Below are positions 35,476 to 49,302 of a DNA stretch of 64,000 nt, piece after piece. Origin of the DNA: Diprion similis (lineage: Eukaryota > Arthropoda > Insecta > Hymenoptera > Diprionidae); NCBI RefSeq assembly GCF_021155765.1, contig NC_060105.1:4340001-4404000 (forward strand). Reading direction: 5' to 3'. The notes under the pieces are model-generated. The model saw only the letters and a program-made list of their open reading frames with translations, did no database searches and had not been told where the DNA came from. How positions within the stretch are numbered: position 1 is the first letter of the stretch; every line of letters starts with the position of its first letter. The translations under genes were made by a program, and so were the position numbers.

Positions 35476-36270
35476 CGCGAAATTTTCACCAAAAAATTCC
35501 AGAGTAATTTAATCGTTAATTTTTATGTCTTGGGTCGGTCTGTAATTGGTGTTTTCTTAATTTAACCAAGATGTTGACTAAACTCATCTCCACGTTGAAG
35601 ACAAAACCACGTTTTTAGTTATGAGGAATGAAATTGTTTTATTGACACAAAAATTTTACAGGACAATCTTGCTAATTCCATATCAAGCTATTCGTCTAAT
35701 TTATTGTGATCCAAAATTATAATCATGTAACAAATTGCTGATGCACAGAAAACAACTACTTTTTTCTGCCTGAATCATATGAGAGGTTTCTCAAATCATG
35801 GAGACTGCTCTAAGTTTCTGGTCTATGTTTTTCAGCAATTAACGAAACATAATATCAGATGTTTGCTTAAAAATTACTCAACAGTATTTTCACGTTAGAT
35901 ACTTATTCACTGTGTTTGGATAATTATTCATTTTCTTTATTTTATTTTCATTATATATTGAAATCGTAATTTATCGGTTTAGGCATTAATTTTTTGAAAG
36001 CCTTTCAACATTGGATATAGAATTAATAAGATTTCCCACTACAAAATGATGTATATGAAAATGCACCATACTGTTTTGCGCACTAAATCAAGTTAATTGC
36101 AGTGATGATTTTTCTGTGCCATATTTGAATCATCAGCATGCTTTTTAATATAATATACAAAATATATACATATACATATATATATATACACATTTTGTTT
36201 TCTAAGAAACGATGTGTCCTGTTATATTATACTTCGTTGCAATCTTCAATAAATTTTGCATAGTAGTGTA
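35476..36270 (+). other. WDR44: Probable WDR44 3' UTR
   Basis: AT-rich sequence after the stop codon, with no coding signal. The first clear AATAAA is at 36248-36253, so cleavage near 36270 is likely. A TA-rich microsatellite (about 36165-36191) lies inside it. Confidence 0.5.
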
Positions 36271-39200
36271 AAGGAACTTTTTTAATCTTTTATAGTCTTG
36301 ATTAACCAGTTATGAATATTATTATTAATATTGAAAATATTATATCGTCCGCTTGCCCTCTAAGTTAACTGTAAATTTAAACGGGATGCTAATTGTAAAA
36401 TAATAGAATTATACTTATAGCGTTCTATTGCTTGGCGTCAGCAAAACAATATATTTTTATTACACACCCATGCACTTACATCCATGCATCAAAGGTGAAA
36501 GTTTAAAGTTTAGTAACCATCTGTTCATAAACGGATGAGAAAATAATTAAAAATAAAACCAAATAGTCGGCATGTATTTATATTGATGAAAAGCATTGCG
36601 CGTATATTGTGTACAAAATGGATTGTGAAAAAAAGCAGAAAAAAAACTAGCGATATATTCCAGGTACACGGTATCTAAATTTATACGAATTAAAACATTT
36701 TTATTCGTCTAGATGTATATTGATAATTGTAATGAATTTCCAAAACACCAATTCGAAGCTATTGTTAGTTATAATTCCAATACTTCAAAACTTAGGAACT
36801 TGGGTACACAGCTAAATGACCGTAGGTGTATTAATAATTGTATATCTGTTATTCAAACGTCAGTGCATACATTATTTATGATGAATGATTTTAACCAAGT
36901 GAAAAAACACATGTATATAGTTATATATTCTCCAATGTGAAGACGAGTGTCTGAATAGAACAATATCGATCAGAAGAAATGTTCTAAAAAGTCTGATATT
37001 CATACTTAACATCAGCGCGGTGTTAATTTTAATAAGCATGAAACGTTGAATTTGGATTACATATTTAAAGCTGTGCCTTTAAAATACACTATGATTCTTT
37101 CTTTTTTTTCTTTCATTGAGAGATCGAAACGAGTCAGAAATCCGCGATCGGTGATTATTTGTTTGTTTCCAATAAAGGTATGACAAACAATAACGGGATT
37201 TAAACGTATAAAGTAACACTGTGTTTAATGAAATTTCATTCTCTTTTCAGATTAAAAAATATATATTATTATATATTGTATAATATAATATTGTACATAA
37301 TTTAAAGTAAAAACAAAAAAACTGTTCCACTTAGATAGTGCGTACGATGTATCGGTTTTATTGACTGATGTCAGTCAAGATGAGAATGTATTAGAAAAAG
37401 AAAAAAAGGGAAAGAAAAAAAAAAAAGCAGAAAACAACAAACAATTGCTTATAAATCAGCACAAATGCATCAAATAAATGTAATTTCTTACTACTCTGGC
37501 CTTTATACGCTTTTCGATAGGATCCTGTGGCCATAACCCATTTTACAAGAAATTTAATCTTTCACTTGCCACTCGTTTCCCATCTTTTGATGGTGATGTT
37601 TTTACCCTCCTTTCTGGTTCTCTTCGATACAGCGAGGAACCAGGACGGTCACTCGTCGCAGAGTCGACGACGCGACGGTGATCCAGTCTAATTTGTCATA
37701 AAATTTATGCATATTCGGCCTAATTTTAGAGAGATAAGAATTCAATTCGAAACTGTGAAAACACGGAGCATATATTATACACATCATTAGTACGGCCATA
37801 GCTGATGTGTATGGGGCATCATAAAACTAAAATTTCCCACATTAGATCATTAATTTCTCACTCACGTCCGTGCTATAAAGTTGCAGATACTCGAGCTCGT
37901 GATTATATTTTCAAATACATGACGTTGAATTTTTTTCTCCTACGGATAAACGGAGAGTAATTATAAAAGCTTTTTCGATATGTTGTATGTTTTAACTCGA
38001 ATTTCAATTTGTTGATAAATATTTTCTACTAAACTTTTATAAAAGTAATTGGGATTAACGATTGCCAGGAACCTGCGCACTGGACTCATTTAGTTTTACA
38101 AGATATATTCGAATGAATCAGCCGTTGGTTTTAAACGGCTCTCACGAATTGGTAGAAATATTTTTACAACGTTCAAACGCGAGTAATTTTAATTGAAGTA
38201 TAATTTATTAATTTGATTGATTAGCGTAAAAATACTGAGAGTATCAGTGCAAATACAGTTTCAATTTAAGTATTTCTGATTAGTTTGATCGATCGGTGTA
38301 AAAACTCTTACGCGTCACACAGCTTAGACGTACAATCGCAATGATTTAAATAACTCAACAGAACGAGCGAGGTTTGCAAAAAATTTAATGTGCGCTACTT
38401 ATAGGTTCACTGAAATAACGTTTCGTATTCAATTAGATGAGTTTTGAAAATTATAATATTAAATATAGTTTATTTCTCTCTCGAGAAAACTTCGACACAA
38501 GTCAGAATAGCTGCAGGTGATCTTGATTACAAAGAAGAGAGCAATTACTGTCGATCAAAGATACGTTCTTATTCAAGCTTCAGTATTCGTTTCGTGCGTG
38601 AATGTGTTTTTTTATTCAATTTAATTTATGCTCTCTTTGATGCACGGAAAGAGGAACATTTCGCTTCCCTGCACCCTGCAGTAACGGTTTACGCCACATT
38701 CTTTGCAAAAATTCTTTGCTTTTTTGGCACTTTGTTGTCTTAAACCTTATTTAACGTCACACCCAGCGTATCTTTGAATCCTGAAATATAGTAACCCAAA
38801 TTCTTCTTAGCAAAGTCCGTATAATATATCGACGCACAGCAGACTTTCTTAATTTTGAAAATGTACACGTAATATCGACAGTTTACTGAAGAGAAATAAG
38901 ACAAATATAATAGAAAACTTTTAAGAGTATAAACCGCGTGCTTGGCTAAGTGTAATTGTAAAACCACACAAGTAGTTTATTGTACAATATTGTAAATAGC
39001 CGATGATGTTTATAAATGATAGATGTTTCTGGTTTGTTTGTATAGATAGGTGATATTATACTTGTATAACTGTGGAACCGTAACGATGTATTTCTTTATC
39101 CCATTTTTGCAACCCTGAACATCAGTTTTAATATGCGACGATTAACGCGAAGCGAAAGACTTGAGTAGCGTAATTAGTTTTATTTCTTTAATTTTTCTGT

Positions 39201-40460
39201 AATGGTCAGATCTGAAATATTTTTATTTATTGTAAAAAATTGTCAACGTGTCGTTGTGTAGATTTCTCTACTGTTCGTGTGCACAATTGCGATACCAAGA
39301 TATCGATGAACATTGTTCACCAAGTCGAGAAAACACATAATTAATCCTTCGTTTGCCACCTATATTTCCAACCACTTAGGAATGAGGAAAAATTCTAAAA
39401 AAAATTTAGACAACCAGTTTGAGCTTTCTTTTTCATATTCCGAAAGTCAGAGTAATAAAATACTTTAGGGCTTCGAGGTCACGCCCATGCGCAACTCTCG
39501 AGATAGGAGAAAGTACGAGTGGATGAATTCGTCCTTACAGGTGGCCAACGGAGGGTTAAATTTTTTACCCTGTAAGCTTTGCAGTTAAAATTTTGTAACA
39601 ATGCTTCATAGACCAGTAGCGTGTAGTCGTGTGATTAAATTTAGAATTCAGTAGGCATGTTTATAAATTCAAAATAAGAAAATGTTCAAATATGTATATA
39701 TTATATATATATACACACATATATATATCGGTATATCGAAACTCCTGTACATATAACGCGCATATATACCCATGTATTCTAATAAAGCTGACGTTGAACG
39801 ATAAGTTTTCTCTGTACAAATATTTTATATTTTTTCTTACACATGCAAATTACGAATTTGTTGCTTACAATCACTTGTTGATCATTTTCATCCGAGATTG
39901 TATGTGTATAAAGATTTCGAAGACAACTGTCGAGAATTGAAATCATTATGATATTGGCCAAAATTCAAGATCAGGAGGGCGTCCAATTTTCCAAACACAT
40001 GTTTACTCGCAGATTTTCAGATTTGTTGAAAAATCGACATGTATGCGAATGTAAATTTACTTCCAGTTCTCTGCAAGTAACATTATACCGCGCCATGTAT
40101 GTATGTACATGAATTGTTGATGCGGATGATGGGCTGCTATTCCTTGCCAGAAGCGCGAATATTTAACGCGACATTATCCTCGGCTCTTGACACACGTCGC
40201 TGTACCAGCTAACCGACTTGTTTGCAGTACCGTCGCGTATAAAATAGAGAACTGACACACTTGTTTCATAGCAGCAGGTATTCAAGCGATATGACACGCC
40301 TATATAGGCATAATGTATATCTGCGAAGAACCTTGTTAGATTTTAATATGCCTTCTAGATGTGATACGCTTCGCAGACCTAAATAACCGCTTCATCACAC
40401 AATCATTTAAACGCACCAATTCCACGATTCCAAGCAATGCTCAACTTCGTTTCATTTCGT
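36271..40460. other. AT-rich intergenic stretch, no gene seen
   Basis: About 4.2 kb of AT-rich DNA with TA-type microsatellites (about 39690-39730) and A-runs (about 37410-37430). It includes a perfect 8-bp inverted repeat TTGACTGA/TCAGTCAA at 37361-37378. The short frames here (36713-36940, 38444-38743, 39692-39940 and antisense ones) have no recognisable domain. Confidence 0.6.
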
Positions 40461-40469
40461 GCCGTATAA

Positions 40470-40640
40470 TTTTTTTTTTTTTTTTTTTTTTCATCACCTA
40501 ATTAGGAATTTTTTAATTTTTAAACCCAAAATTAACACAGGATCAAATCGTAAGTGTCAAATAAGGGTCAATTTACTTGTAAATTGTAATTTTGGGTTTA
40601 AAAATGTAAAAATTCCGAATTAGGTGATGGAAAAAAAAAA
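40470..40640. repeat. Hairpin-forming inverted repeat (MITE-like)
   Basis: The left arm (about 40479-40534) reads a T-run, CATCACCTAATTAGGAATTT and on to TTTTTAAACCCAAAATTA. The right arm (about 40588-40640) is its reverse complement with few mismatches. The arms are about 50 bp, with a 53-bp spacer. Such a structure fits a small non-autonomous DNA transposon relic or a foldback element. No target-site duplication could be fixed with confidence. Confidence 0.75.
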
Positions 40641-42636
40641 TAGGAAAAAAATTTGCCCCACGTTATCCTTAACGGAGGGTGTTTTGTATCATTCTGGTCG
40701 AATTGGCGTGGAATATCCCATACATACATATATGTATAGCTGAATCAGTTGACTGCGAGAATTTGACGCTAAATTTTTCCGGTATAACAATCACAAAGAC
40801 GTCATAAAGGTATCGGGAACGTTGATTGGAAGTTGTGTTGGTGGGATGGATGCCATACTAGGTCAATAGACCGGCCGTCCGTGGTATACCTACTAAATCC
40901 AAGTCAGGCATACCCTACATTTTAATTCACGATTTGAATCGGTAATTTAGTTAAAATAAAATATATCGGAATGAGAATCGTGCGTGTTAGATAAATAAAT
41001 TAGCATAATAACGACCTGCGATCTTCATTTTACACGTTTCAAATATATTTTCAGCCGTCCCGGATGACGCAGTCTTTGAGTTAATTTTCAATCAACTAAT
41101 AAATTTATTGATGTTGGCGATAGCTAGGAGAAGACACAGAAATTTCTGCTGTCGATCCTTGTCCCATTGATAAAATACATCAGAATGTTCGAAAATTTCG
41201 AGCTTTCTCCAATCGGTCAAGCCGCGTGTAACGCAATTCCGGGGCTCTGTATAATATTATAAATTCGTTACGCGGTCTCGGAGGAGAAATATCATTGAGT
41301 CATGGGGCGAATTTGCTGGCGAAGAAGAATAAAAGAAAAGAAAAGAAAAGAATAGAAAAGATAACACGTTGCGGCAACCTTTCTAACGATGCTATTCATG
41401 TACTGCCAAATTTCCCTCCCGCCCATTTCCGTTTCGATGCTGTATACGCATGATTGCACGGTTGGATAATTTGAGAATTCAATGCAAAAAAATTTGAGAA
41501 TTGGTACACAGCGATCCGCACAAACGAATTTGAATTCAACGCTACGACGTTGAAACAAGAGGTTTATAAAAACTTTACGAGAAAGAAACACACAAAAAAA
41601 AAAAAAAAAAAAGAAAATGAAAAATAATGGAACAGGTATAGCAAAGCAATTACACGCGCATATTTGTAAGATTAATTAAAAAGAAGAATGCACGGGCATG
41701 AAGAATTTGAATTAAGATATGCAACTGTGTTGTATCGACTCGCGTTGATCTTATCGTCAGACTGACTGACGCTGAGGGTTCGTTCGGCTTCTTCGGTAAC
41801 GTTAGCCAGCCGCATCGATAGTCCCGATAGATAAATAGTATATATAGAGTTCTGATTACCGCTGGCAAAACCAGCTCAAACAACTTCTTCCTCTTCCTCG
41901 TACACCAAACTTTTACGACTGCGGCATTGGATGTAATGTATGGAATTTGTCGAAAAAGCGGTAAAAATTTATGTTAGATATCGGCAGCTGACATACTACG
42001 TGTGTATATATACATACGATATAGGATATAGTAATTTATGGAGATGAAGTTTTGCTTGCTTTTGGATGTGCAATTTATATATTATAAGTTGAACAAGCAA
42101 AGTTTTACCGTTTCACATTACAGTGTTAATAGTCTTGAAAACGGTTGCAGAATGAGGGTTTCTAAATCGTAAATGTGAAAAGAGTCCTGACAAAAGGTCG
42201 TATCACCCTTACGTGTGGATATTCGTGAACGAAAAAGATCCTAAAAAATATGGTTAATTTGGCAAGTTCCTCGTGGCCTACATTTGCAATCGGGACCAAA
42301 GAAGCGGAACACGAGGATGATGAAACATATTACGGATTCCGAGTATAGAAGAAGACCACTTTTTTCGCAATTAACGTTCACCGCGAAGGTTGCACGGGTG
42401 ATCCGAATATGTGTAGTTATACGAAGCCAAGAAGTGGGACTAAAAAAAAGTCAAACAACTTGAGAAAAATGATTCCATAAAACTCCTTGCGATAAGACGT
42501 CAAAAAGACGTCTAAATGATATTTCTCGTCTAAAAAATACCTTCATACGTCCTAAGGGACGTCCTTGGAGGAATTTGAGACGTGAAAAAATGTCGCGTAA
42601 GGAATCATTTTAACGTCTTTTTGATAACCCTAATAT
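40641..42636. other. Intergenic stretch, no gene seen
   Basis: It contains an AAAAG-type microsatellite (about 41329-41360) and a cluster of AGACGTC words near 42497-42515. Its reverse complement partly reappears near 42585-42625, so it may be part of the neighbouring inverted-repeat element. Frames at 41292-41591 and 41650-41883 are unconvincing. Confidence 0.5.
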
Positions 42637-43079
42637 GGAAGGTATCCCAGGTCGATATTTCCGATTTGATTTCTTTTGTAATATGTTAAAGCATAAGACT
42701 AAAAACTAAGCGACATTTAGTTTTTTTTCATCTACCATTAAACACTTTAACGGGGGTTTGGGGTGGTCAAACCACCCTCCGAACTGAGGAATGTCAAGGA
42801 CCCACTTGGTAGTATTTTTTTCTAATTGAGAATATGACATTAGTTCTCGTTTTGAGAAAACTTTTCCAGATGGTTTGTTTAAAAAACATCATGATCTCAT
42901 GGGTAAAACTGCAAAATAAATCGCCCCTTGTCACGCCTTACTTGAAAGGGTGATTTCACCCCCCTATAAAGTATTTAATGGAAGACTAAAAAAAAAAAAC
43001 ACGTCTCGCTTAGTTTTCAGTCTACTATAACATATTAAAAAATAAACGAAATCGGATAGATCGGCTGGGGATACCTTCC
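42637..43079. repeat. Long inverted-repeat element (about 443 bp, old)
   Basis: The left arm starts GGAAGGTATCCCAGGTCGAT at 42637. The right arm ends at 43079 and reads, as reverse complement, GGAAGGTATCCCCAGCCGAT. The match continues with gaps for about 150-170 bp per arm through the shared words AATATGTTA, AAACTAAGCGA, CCATTAAA-ACTTTA and a GGGTG-AAA-CACCC mini-hairpin. By eye the arms are about 70% identical, so the element is old. It is probably a transposon relic. The (CAGA)n tract to its right may belong to the same dispersed repeat. Confidence 0.75.
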
Positions 43080-43222
43080 TTGTAACTATTGCACTGTCTG
43101 GGATACATAGCCCAAAACTTGTGAGACCATTTCCTCCATCACCCCGCAGACTGGGGTGAAAATCGAATGGCAGGAGAGTCGTTGGGACGTGCAGAGTGCA
43201 CCGGAGTAGACATCGACGAGAA

Positions 43223-43223
<1 letters not shown>

Positions 43224-43253
<30 letters not shown>

Positions 43254-43256
43254 CAG
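43224..43256 (+). repeat. (CAGA)n microsatellite
   Basis: About eight CAGA units with one CAAA interruption. It explains the repetitive frames here (43167-43568 plus, 43139-43423 and 42964-43254 minus), which are not genes. Confidence 0.85.
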
Positions 43257-44300
43257 CAGCAGCGGTGCTGGGTGAATAAGGAGATATCGGAGGTTCCCGC
43301 GTACTTACGCTTCTCGCGGTTCAGCCCGAGGAACCTATATAACTGTACCAGCGTGTCTGGGTCAGGAGGCGGATCACGGAGTTGTAGTAGATATAGTCTG
43401 TATATCGGACAGGTGTATCCCATTCTTGGTTCGCGCGCCCTCGCGTCTCCGCGTCTTCGCGCTCGCGCCTCAACACCTGTTCCTGCACGGCTGATCCACC
43501 AGTGTCCGAGGGTCTCTCATCTCCTCGAAGTCGACGCGGGACGACGTCGATGCCCGGCACCGCGTTAACAACAGTTGTGTCTGTGTCACTGTGCCCACCC
43601 AGGTATTAATTACGACGTCTATGATCCGGCGCCAGAAACGTGACCACTGTGATTAAGTGCATCTTGTGCGTCACTCCACGTGCATCCCGACCATCGAACT
43701 TGCAGAGTCGTTCATCCCAGGAGGATCGAGAGTCACCAGACCAATCAAGGTATCCGTCTGCACGTGTATTTCGAGGGACGCTTTTACCCCCCAAAACCCC
43801 AAATTTAGTTGTACCCTCGAGCTGCTCGGAAGCTTGGATTCGTTTACTCAAGTACCGAGTTTCCAAGTCCTAATAACACAATGTCTTGGTGTCGATACCG
43901 TGAACGACTCTTGGAAGCGGAAGATTCGGGTATGAATTCGTCTTGAACCAGAGTGCTTGGATAACTTAAAGTCCCGAGTAGGTCTTAAATGTCTGTACTT
44001 TTAGAAAATTGGCGTTTGAGCACGCGTGGTCGTAAATTGGTATACGATATTAATAATTGTGGCTGGTTGGTTAGACGTGGTCAATTAGTGTCCCGTCTCG
44101 TTAGACTGTTTAATATTAATCTCCGATTTTCTGGGCCTCTCGGGTTCTTTTTTTCCTCTCTCGTTGTTGTCGGTTTTTTCTTTTTTTTCTTTTGCTGAGC
44201 ACATACCTTGAAGATGGGCACGAGCCTTGCGAAGCATGCCAAATCGGGTAAACGTGCGTCCGGGTTAACAAGTAACTCGTGGGTAACCGGCGTGACGAAT
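43257..44300. promoter_or_regulatory. GC-rich stretch, candidate dyl promoter/5' UTR region
   Basis: This stretch is much richer in GC and CpG than its flanks. On the plus strand it has a TATATAA box at 43336-43342 followed by GC-rich sequence and possible donors at 43603 (CAG|GTATTA) and 43750 (AAG|GTATCC). The first dyl coding exon is preceded by an acceptor at 50180, so a non-coding 5' exon must lie upstream and this is the most promoter-like candidate. This is inference; no transcript evidence is available. The frames inside show no known domain. Confidence 0.3.
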
Positions 44301-47300
44301 TAATCAGGTCTTTAGTCAAAAGGCGTTACAGATGAAACTATGTAGGTACGTGGAAACGGCTCACCGCGTCATAATTCATTGCTCTCCTCCCTTGGAAAAG
44401 AAATAATGGCATAGGTACCTATATATGTATAAAGTAATGATATGCGTATAGAAGAATGGAAATTGCTAATGCTCGCTCGACTACGTCGTGTGATTTGTTA
44501 TATTACCGCGTGAATATGGCACGGAAAATGATTATTGGAGCGCGGCATTGCTTACTTAACTATCTGAAGAAAAATTTCCTATCTCTTATGATTATCTATT
44601 TACCTGCCTGCGCGCATGCAGGCGCCTCTGAATTATACCATTAGACTTTACGAGTATATTCCCGTTTCTCTTGTACCGCAGCAGGCAGCTAGACTCATCC
44701 AGCCACTTTCGTTTCAGTGCAAAATAAGATGGACTCCTTTTTTTGCACGATGATAATCCAGTCAAGTTTCTCTCTAGAATTGTGTAACAAGGATTCTGAA
44801 CACTGGAAGAAAATTATTGACTTATAAAAAACGATCGGTCATTCAGAATGTTGATGATTAACGAACTTCTTGTTTGCTACCAAATTTCTTTCATCACCGC
44901 AGTTTGACTTTTGGTAATAAATTCTGGGATGCAAATGCGAAGGAAATTTACTGTGCTTTAAAATAAAAAACCATACAATACATCAATTTAAACATCTATG
45001 CACTCGCAACAATTTATTGGACAATCTTACAACTGATTATGACCAATAATTAATTGATGTGAGAAAAAGTTTGAATTATTAGTCAATTTTAATCATTATT
45101 ATTTTCTCGACACGAATATTACGCTAATGGATGTAAAAGAGTTTGAAAATTAAATGCCACTGAGATTAATGAACCCGACGATTTATGTAAAAATTTTACG
45201 GATACGTGTATATGATTTGTATTTAAATTAGCCGACTGAATGAAATGGAAATTTGAAAAAAAATATCTTCCTTTCAAGATAATACAAAATAAGCTCACGT
45301 GCGTGCACACGCCTCAATATTTGATGCATCGGTTAAACTGGTCACGAGTTCAGATGAGAAAAAAAAGTTCCACGAAGCTGGTTTCGAGCCTACAGTTGTA
45401 TACCTAAAGGTTAATTAAAGGTTTTTTGGTGTCACTGGACACTGTTGACTGTGACACATACCTATATATATATATATATACATATATATATACATACATA
45501 TATATTCCCGTTCGATCGGTACGACCGAATTGTGTAAATGTCCAACCCGTTATGTTTTACCGTGGACAACAGTTGTCCAAAATATCTTTAAAGGTGATAA
45601 ATTATTGTGCGAAGCACTACTTTCCAGCATACAGGTTGGTATAGGCACCTATCGATACTGCACGCGTCGGGAATGCATTTGAATAGTAAAATTACGGTGC
45701 ATCGTGGCGATCCATTTCACCAACAATGTCATCCGAATCTAAATCGTCAAACCAGGCGGTTTTCACGCAATTTTCGAGAAGCTTTTAATTTCTACATTTC
45801 TGATCGCTGCAGGTTGAATCGTGAATCACAGTAAAATTACACAGTATGGAAGTGCAGCTGGAAATTGGTATCAAATTGACTCGAGGCTTGGAAGGGGGTA
45901 TAAAAGTTGATTTTCGTCCGAAGTGCAGTCATCGAACTTTTATCACGTGCGTATTACACGAAAGTGGAACACGACCGATCGGCACGCAGTGAATCGACCC
46001 GCGAATAATATTTGATGATTATATCAAACTGTAGGGAGAGGAATAAAGATGGAGAAAGAGAGGCTGAAGAGGCAATGGTGAAAGACGCGGTACAGGGAGA
46101 GGAGAAGGAAGAAGGCCCGGGGCTAAAAAGACATTTTGCAGATGGCACGGTTACGTTTGTCAGGATCGCCGGGTAATTTGGTCGAAATTTTATCCCAAGG
46201 TCTATAAATTTTATTGTAACACTTTGGAAAGATGCGGAGAAAAATCGACAGCTTTTCTCCATTATAAGCACAGCCGGTGCTTTTTACGACAATGGAAATA
46301 GACCCGCAGCTTCCATTCGGTCAAAGCGACCGGTTGCTGCTGCCGCTGAGTTTGTCGGTTGCGTATTACTTCATCAATGAAACCGTTATGCGTATATTTG
46401 ACGATCAGTTCTCGGTCACAGATCTCCTGGTCCTACTTTACTTGAAATCCTCCGGCGCTGCCATAACGCGCGATGGCCTTTCTCGTCGTGACCGAGCAGC
46501 CTCCGTTTTCAACATCTGTAACGACCGAAGAAGCCGGCAGCTGAATATGTACACTAATTTATTTCCATTCGAAATTAGACATGTCGAATGTAGGCTGGTC
46601 GTTTTATCATTTCCCGTCGTCGTTAATCACCCTCGGGAATTTTACTCTTCGTCGTCACGACGGTTGCAAAATACGTACGATCACCAAAATTACAACCATA
46701 GAGGAACAAAATACACAATTTGAAAATGAACACATAAGATTTAAGTGATTATTAATTAATCTGTGATTCGAATAATGGAACACCTCGGATAAGTTTCTAT
46801 AGCAATTCTCTTCGAACATCCAGAAAAAATGTTTTCCACAGAAGGAAGACTTTTCGTCGGACTGAGACCCCGATCACCGCTATATGAATAATTCAAAAGA
46901 AATTGTCCCGACTGCAGGAAAGATAATATGGGAAGGTAATGAACGACGAGTTACCGCAACGGTTGCTGATTTATTACTGCATCATAAGACCGGATCTCGT
47001 CACATGTTTACCACATCTTAGGATCATCTTATACCTACTGGGTGAGCTACCGCCTGCAAGCCCCGGGGGTAGTTCGAGTTTATTATTTATCGACGTGGAA
47101 CCGGCACAAGTTGATCCCAAGGTAGGAGCACAACGCCGGAGGATGTTCAGCGTGTGGTTGCACACATATGTGTGTGTGTGTGTGTGTGTGAATTTGCCGT
47201 GATCATTACACGAATCCAAGGTTGAAATCCGCACACACAAGGGGAGTAACCGCGGAAAGTAGGCGAGGAGTTGGAAGGTAGCCGAATTGCAAATTGGCCG

Positions 47301-49271
47301 AAGGAATGCTCGACGCTCCAAGACGGGCATGTGTTGTATCCGCGAATGCCAACCGCGCAACTTACGTAAATACTTCGCCTACTTTCCTACTTATACACTT
47401 AAACAGCCTGCACCAATCCTACGATCATTTCTCCCAAGACGATGCAGGAATATATCCGCATGTTTATGTACCCATCAAGAGTGCCTATGCATGCCGCGTT
47501 CTATTGACGAGACGACGTATGGTTTACGAATTTCAAATCAATCGACGTTTATCCAACGATCATTAATTGTCACTTCAATTACAAATCTCTTATAGAGTCG
47601 AGTTATAATAGACGATGAATGTGTTCCCACCGAGTGCAGGCAGCACCTGGTCAGGCAATGGTTTCTGGGTCACGAATTTGTGGTAATTAATAATGGGAAG
47701 AGTCCCTCCTTATTGTCCAGACCCAAAATCGACCCGATCACTTCGCCTTTAGTCTCATGGAGGACCAAAAACCAAGAGAGAAAACGTCTCCCACAGAATT
47801 GAAATATATGACGTTATCCAATTGTCAACCAGTCCACTCCTCTGACCCTATTGAATGATTAATTTCGTCGATAGATCCCTTCGGCGAGGTCCGGATAAGA
47901 TCTTAAGTCCCATACGTACCCATACGGAGGAGGAGCTCCTCTCACGACTCGGTTGTACGACTCACGACTCACGACGAGCACGAGACGGCCAGTGGACCAG
48001 TGGGTCACCAGAGTCATCTCGAGTGCCAGCCGCCTTCCTCGTGTTTAGAAGGTATTGTAAATACGGAGTGGCCTTTGAGCCACGTGGATGGCCCAACCGC
48101 GCGTCGAGGTCATCGAACAGAGATCAGCGGCTGATATTTCCCGGATTAACGAACCTCCGGAATTACATCAATTTAATAGCCGCTTCATTGGCGGCGTGGT
48201 ATTGAAGGATCGGGAAAGAATTTTCATTCATAAAATTTTACGCCGTATGATCCGGAGAGTGAGAAAATTGTTAACCGTTAGACTTCAGTCTAGCGTGTAA
48301 TGCGGTCGATATTGTTATCTTACAATATTTAAAGATCATAGTGCGACATAGTAGGTATATAGATATTATAACGACGCTCCAAATTCGTTTCTTTTTTTTT
48401 TTTTTTTTTTAAAGTCCTCCTCTTCTTTCTTTCACTGTATCTTTTTATCTTCTTACTCGAATACAAAGTCAAAGCTCGGGGCCAGATTTTAATGATAATA
48501 ATAACGATAATAACAATCAGGGCCGAATCTCGTAACGGCACTTTTCATCTCCGATTGATAATGAGTAGAAGATAAAAGGTGGGACGGACGGCGCCGAATG
48601 GGCTGGGGGACCAGTTGGGCCCAAAGTCCATAGGAGCCACCTAAGTAACTCAAGCAAACACAGTATATCTACATACCCGGCTCTCCCCGACTTGTGACGT
48701 AACAAGGTGTGCGACGGGCATGTAGGTATAGTTATTTGTGGGGCAAATGCTTGCATATTCAGGGGAACATTGTACTCCTTTTTTATTATTCGAACGTTCC
48801 CATATGCTAATTACAGGCTGCCTCTCCGTGCCTGAATAGCAATGCGATATGCTGCCGCACACTCTTGTTTTAAACTTGTCAAGAATTCCCCACCGGCGGT
48901 GGCACATGGGTCATCTGCACATTTGGAATACCGATACCCATCATTATCGGTGGATTGGAAGTTGCATTACCATTTCTTTACGCGTTATTTCATGAATTTA
49001 AACGAACGAACGAACCTCACAGTTGTTGAAGAAGTGGGCGGCATAAAATCGATTCCATCATCCCTTCGGCTAATATTTCATTCAAGCATGTTAGTTGAGA
49101 ATATCCTTATCTTGCAGTAGGTGTAAACTGTTTTTTCTTCTCTATTTTTTTTTTTCATAAGGTTTTTTCCATTTCATTCATCATTCATAACCCCGACTAA
49201 AACGCGAGAGGAATGTTGAGTTGAATTAAAAAAGGAGTGGCCGGATATATACTTTGAGTTTGTGCAGCACC

Positions 49272-49302
<31 letters not shown>

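Noticed and set aside
43167-43568. 133-residue frame over the CAGA repeat and its antisense partners
   Set aside because: Sequence is driven by the microsatellite and GC-rich low complexity.
46277-46723. 148-residue frame upstream of dyl
   Set aside because: Longest frame in the region, but no domain, no splice context and no family I recognise; chance frames of this length are expected in GC-richer patches.
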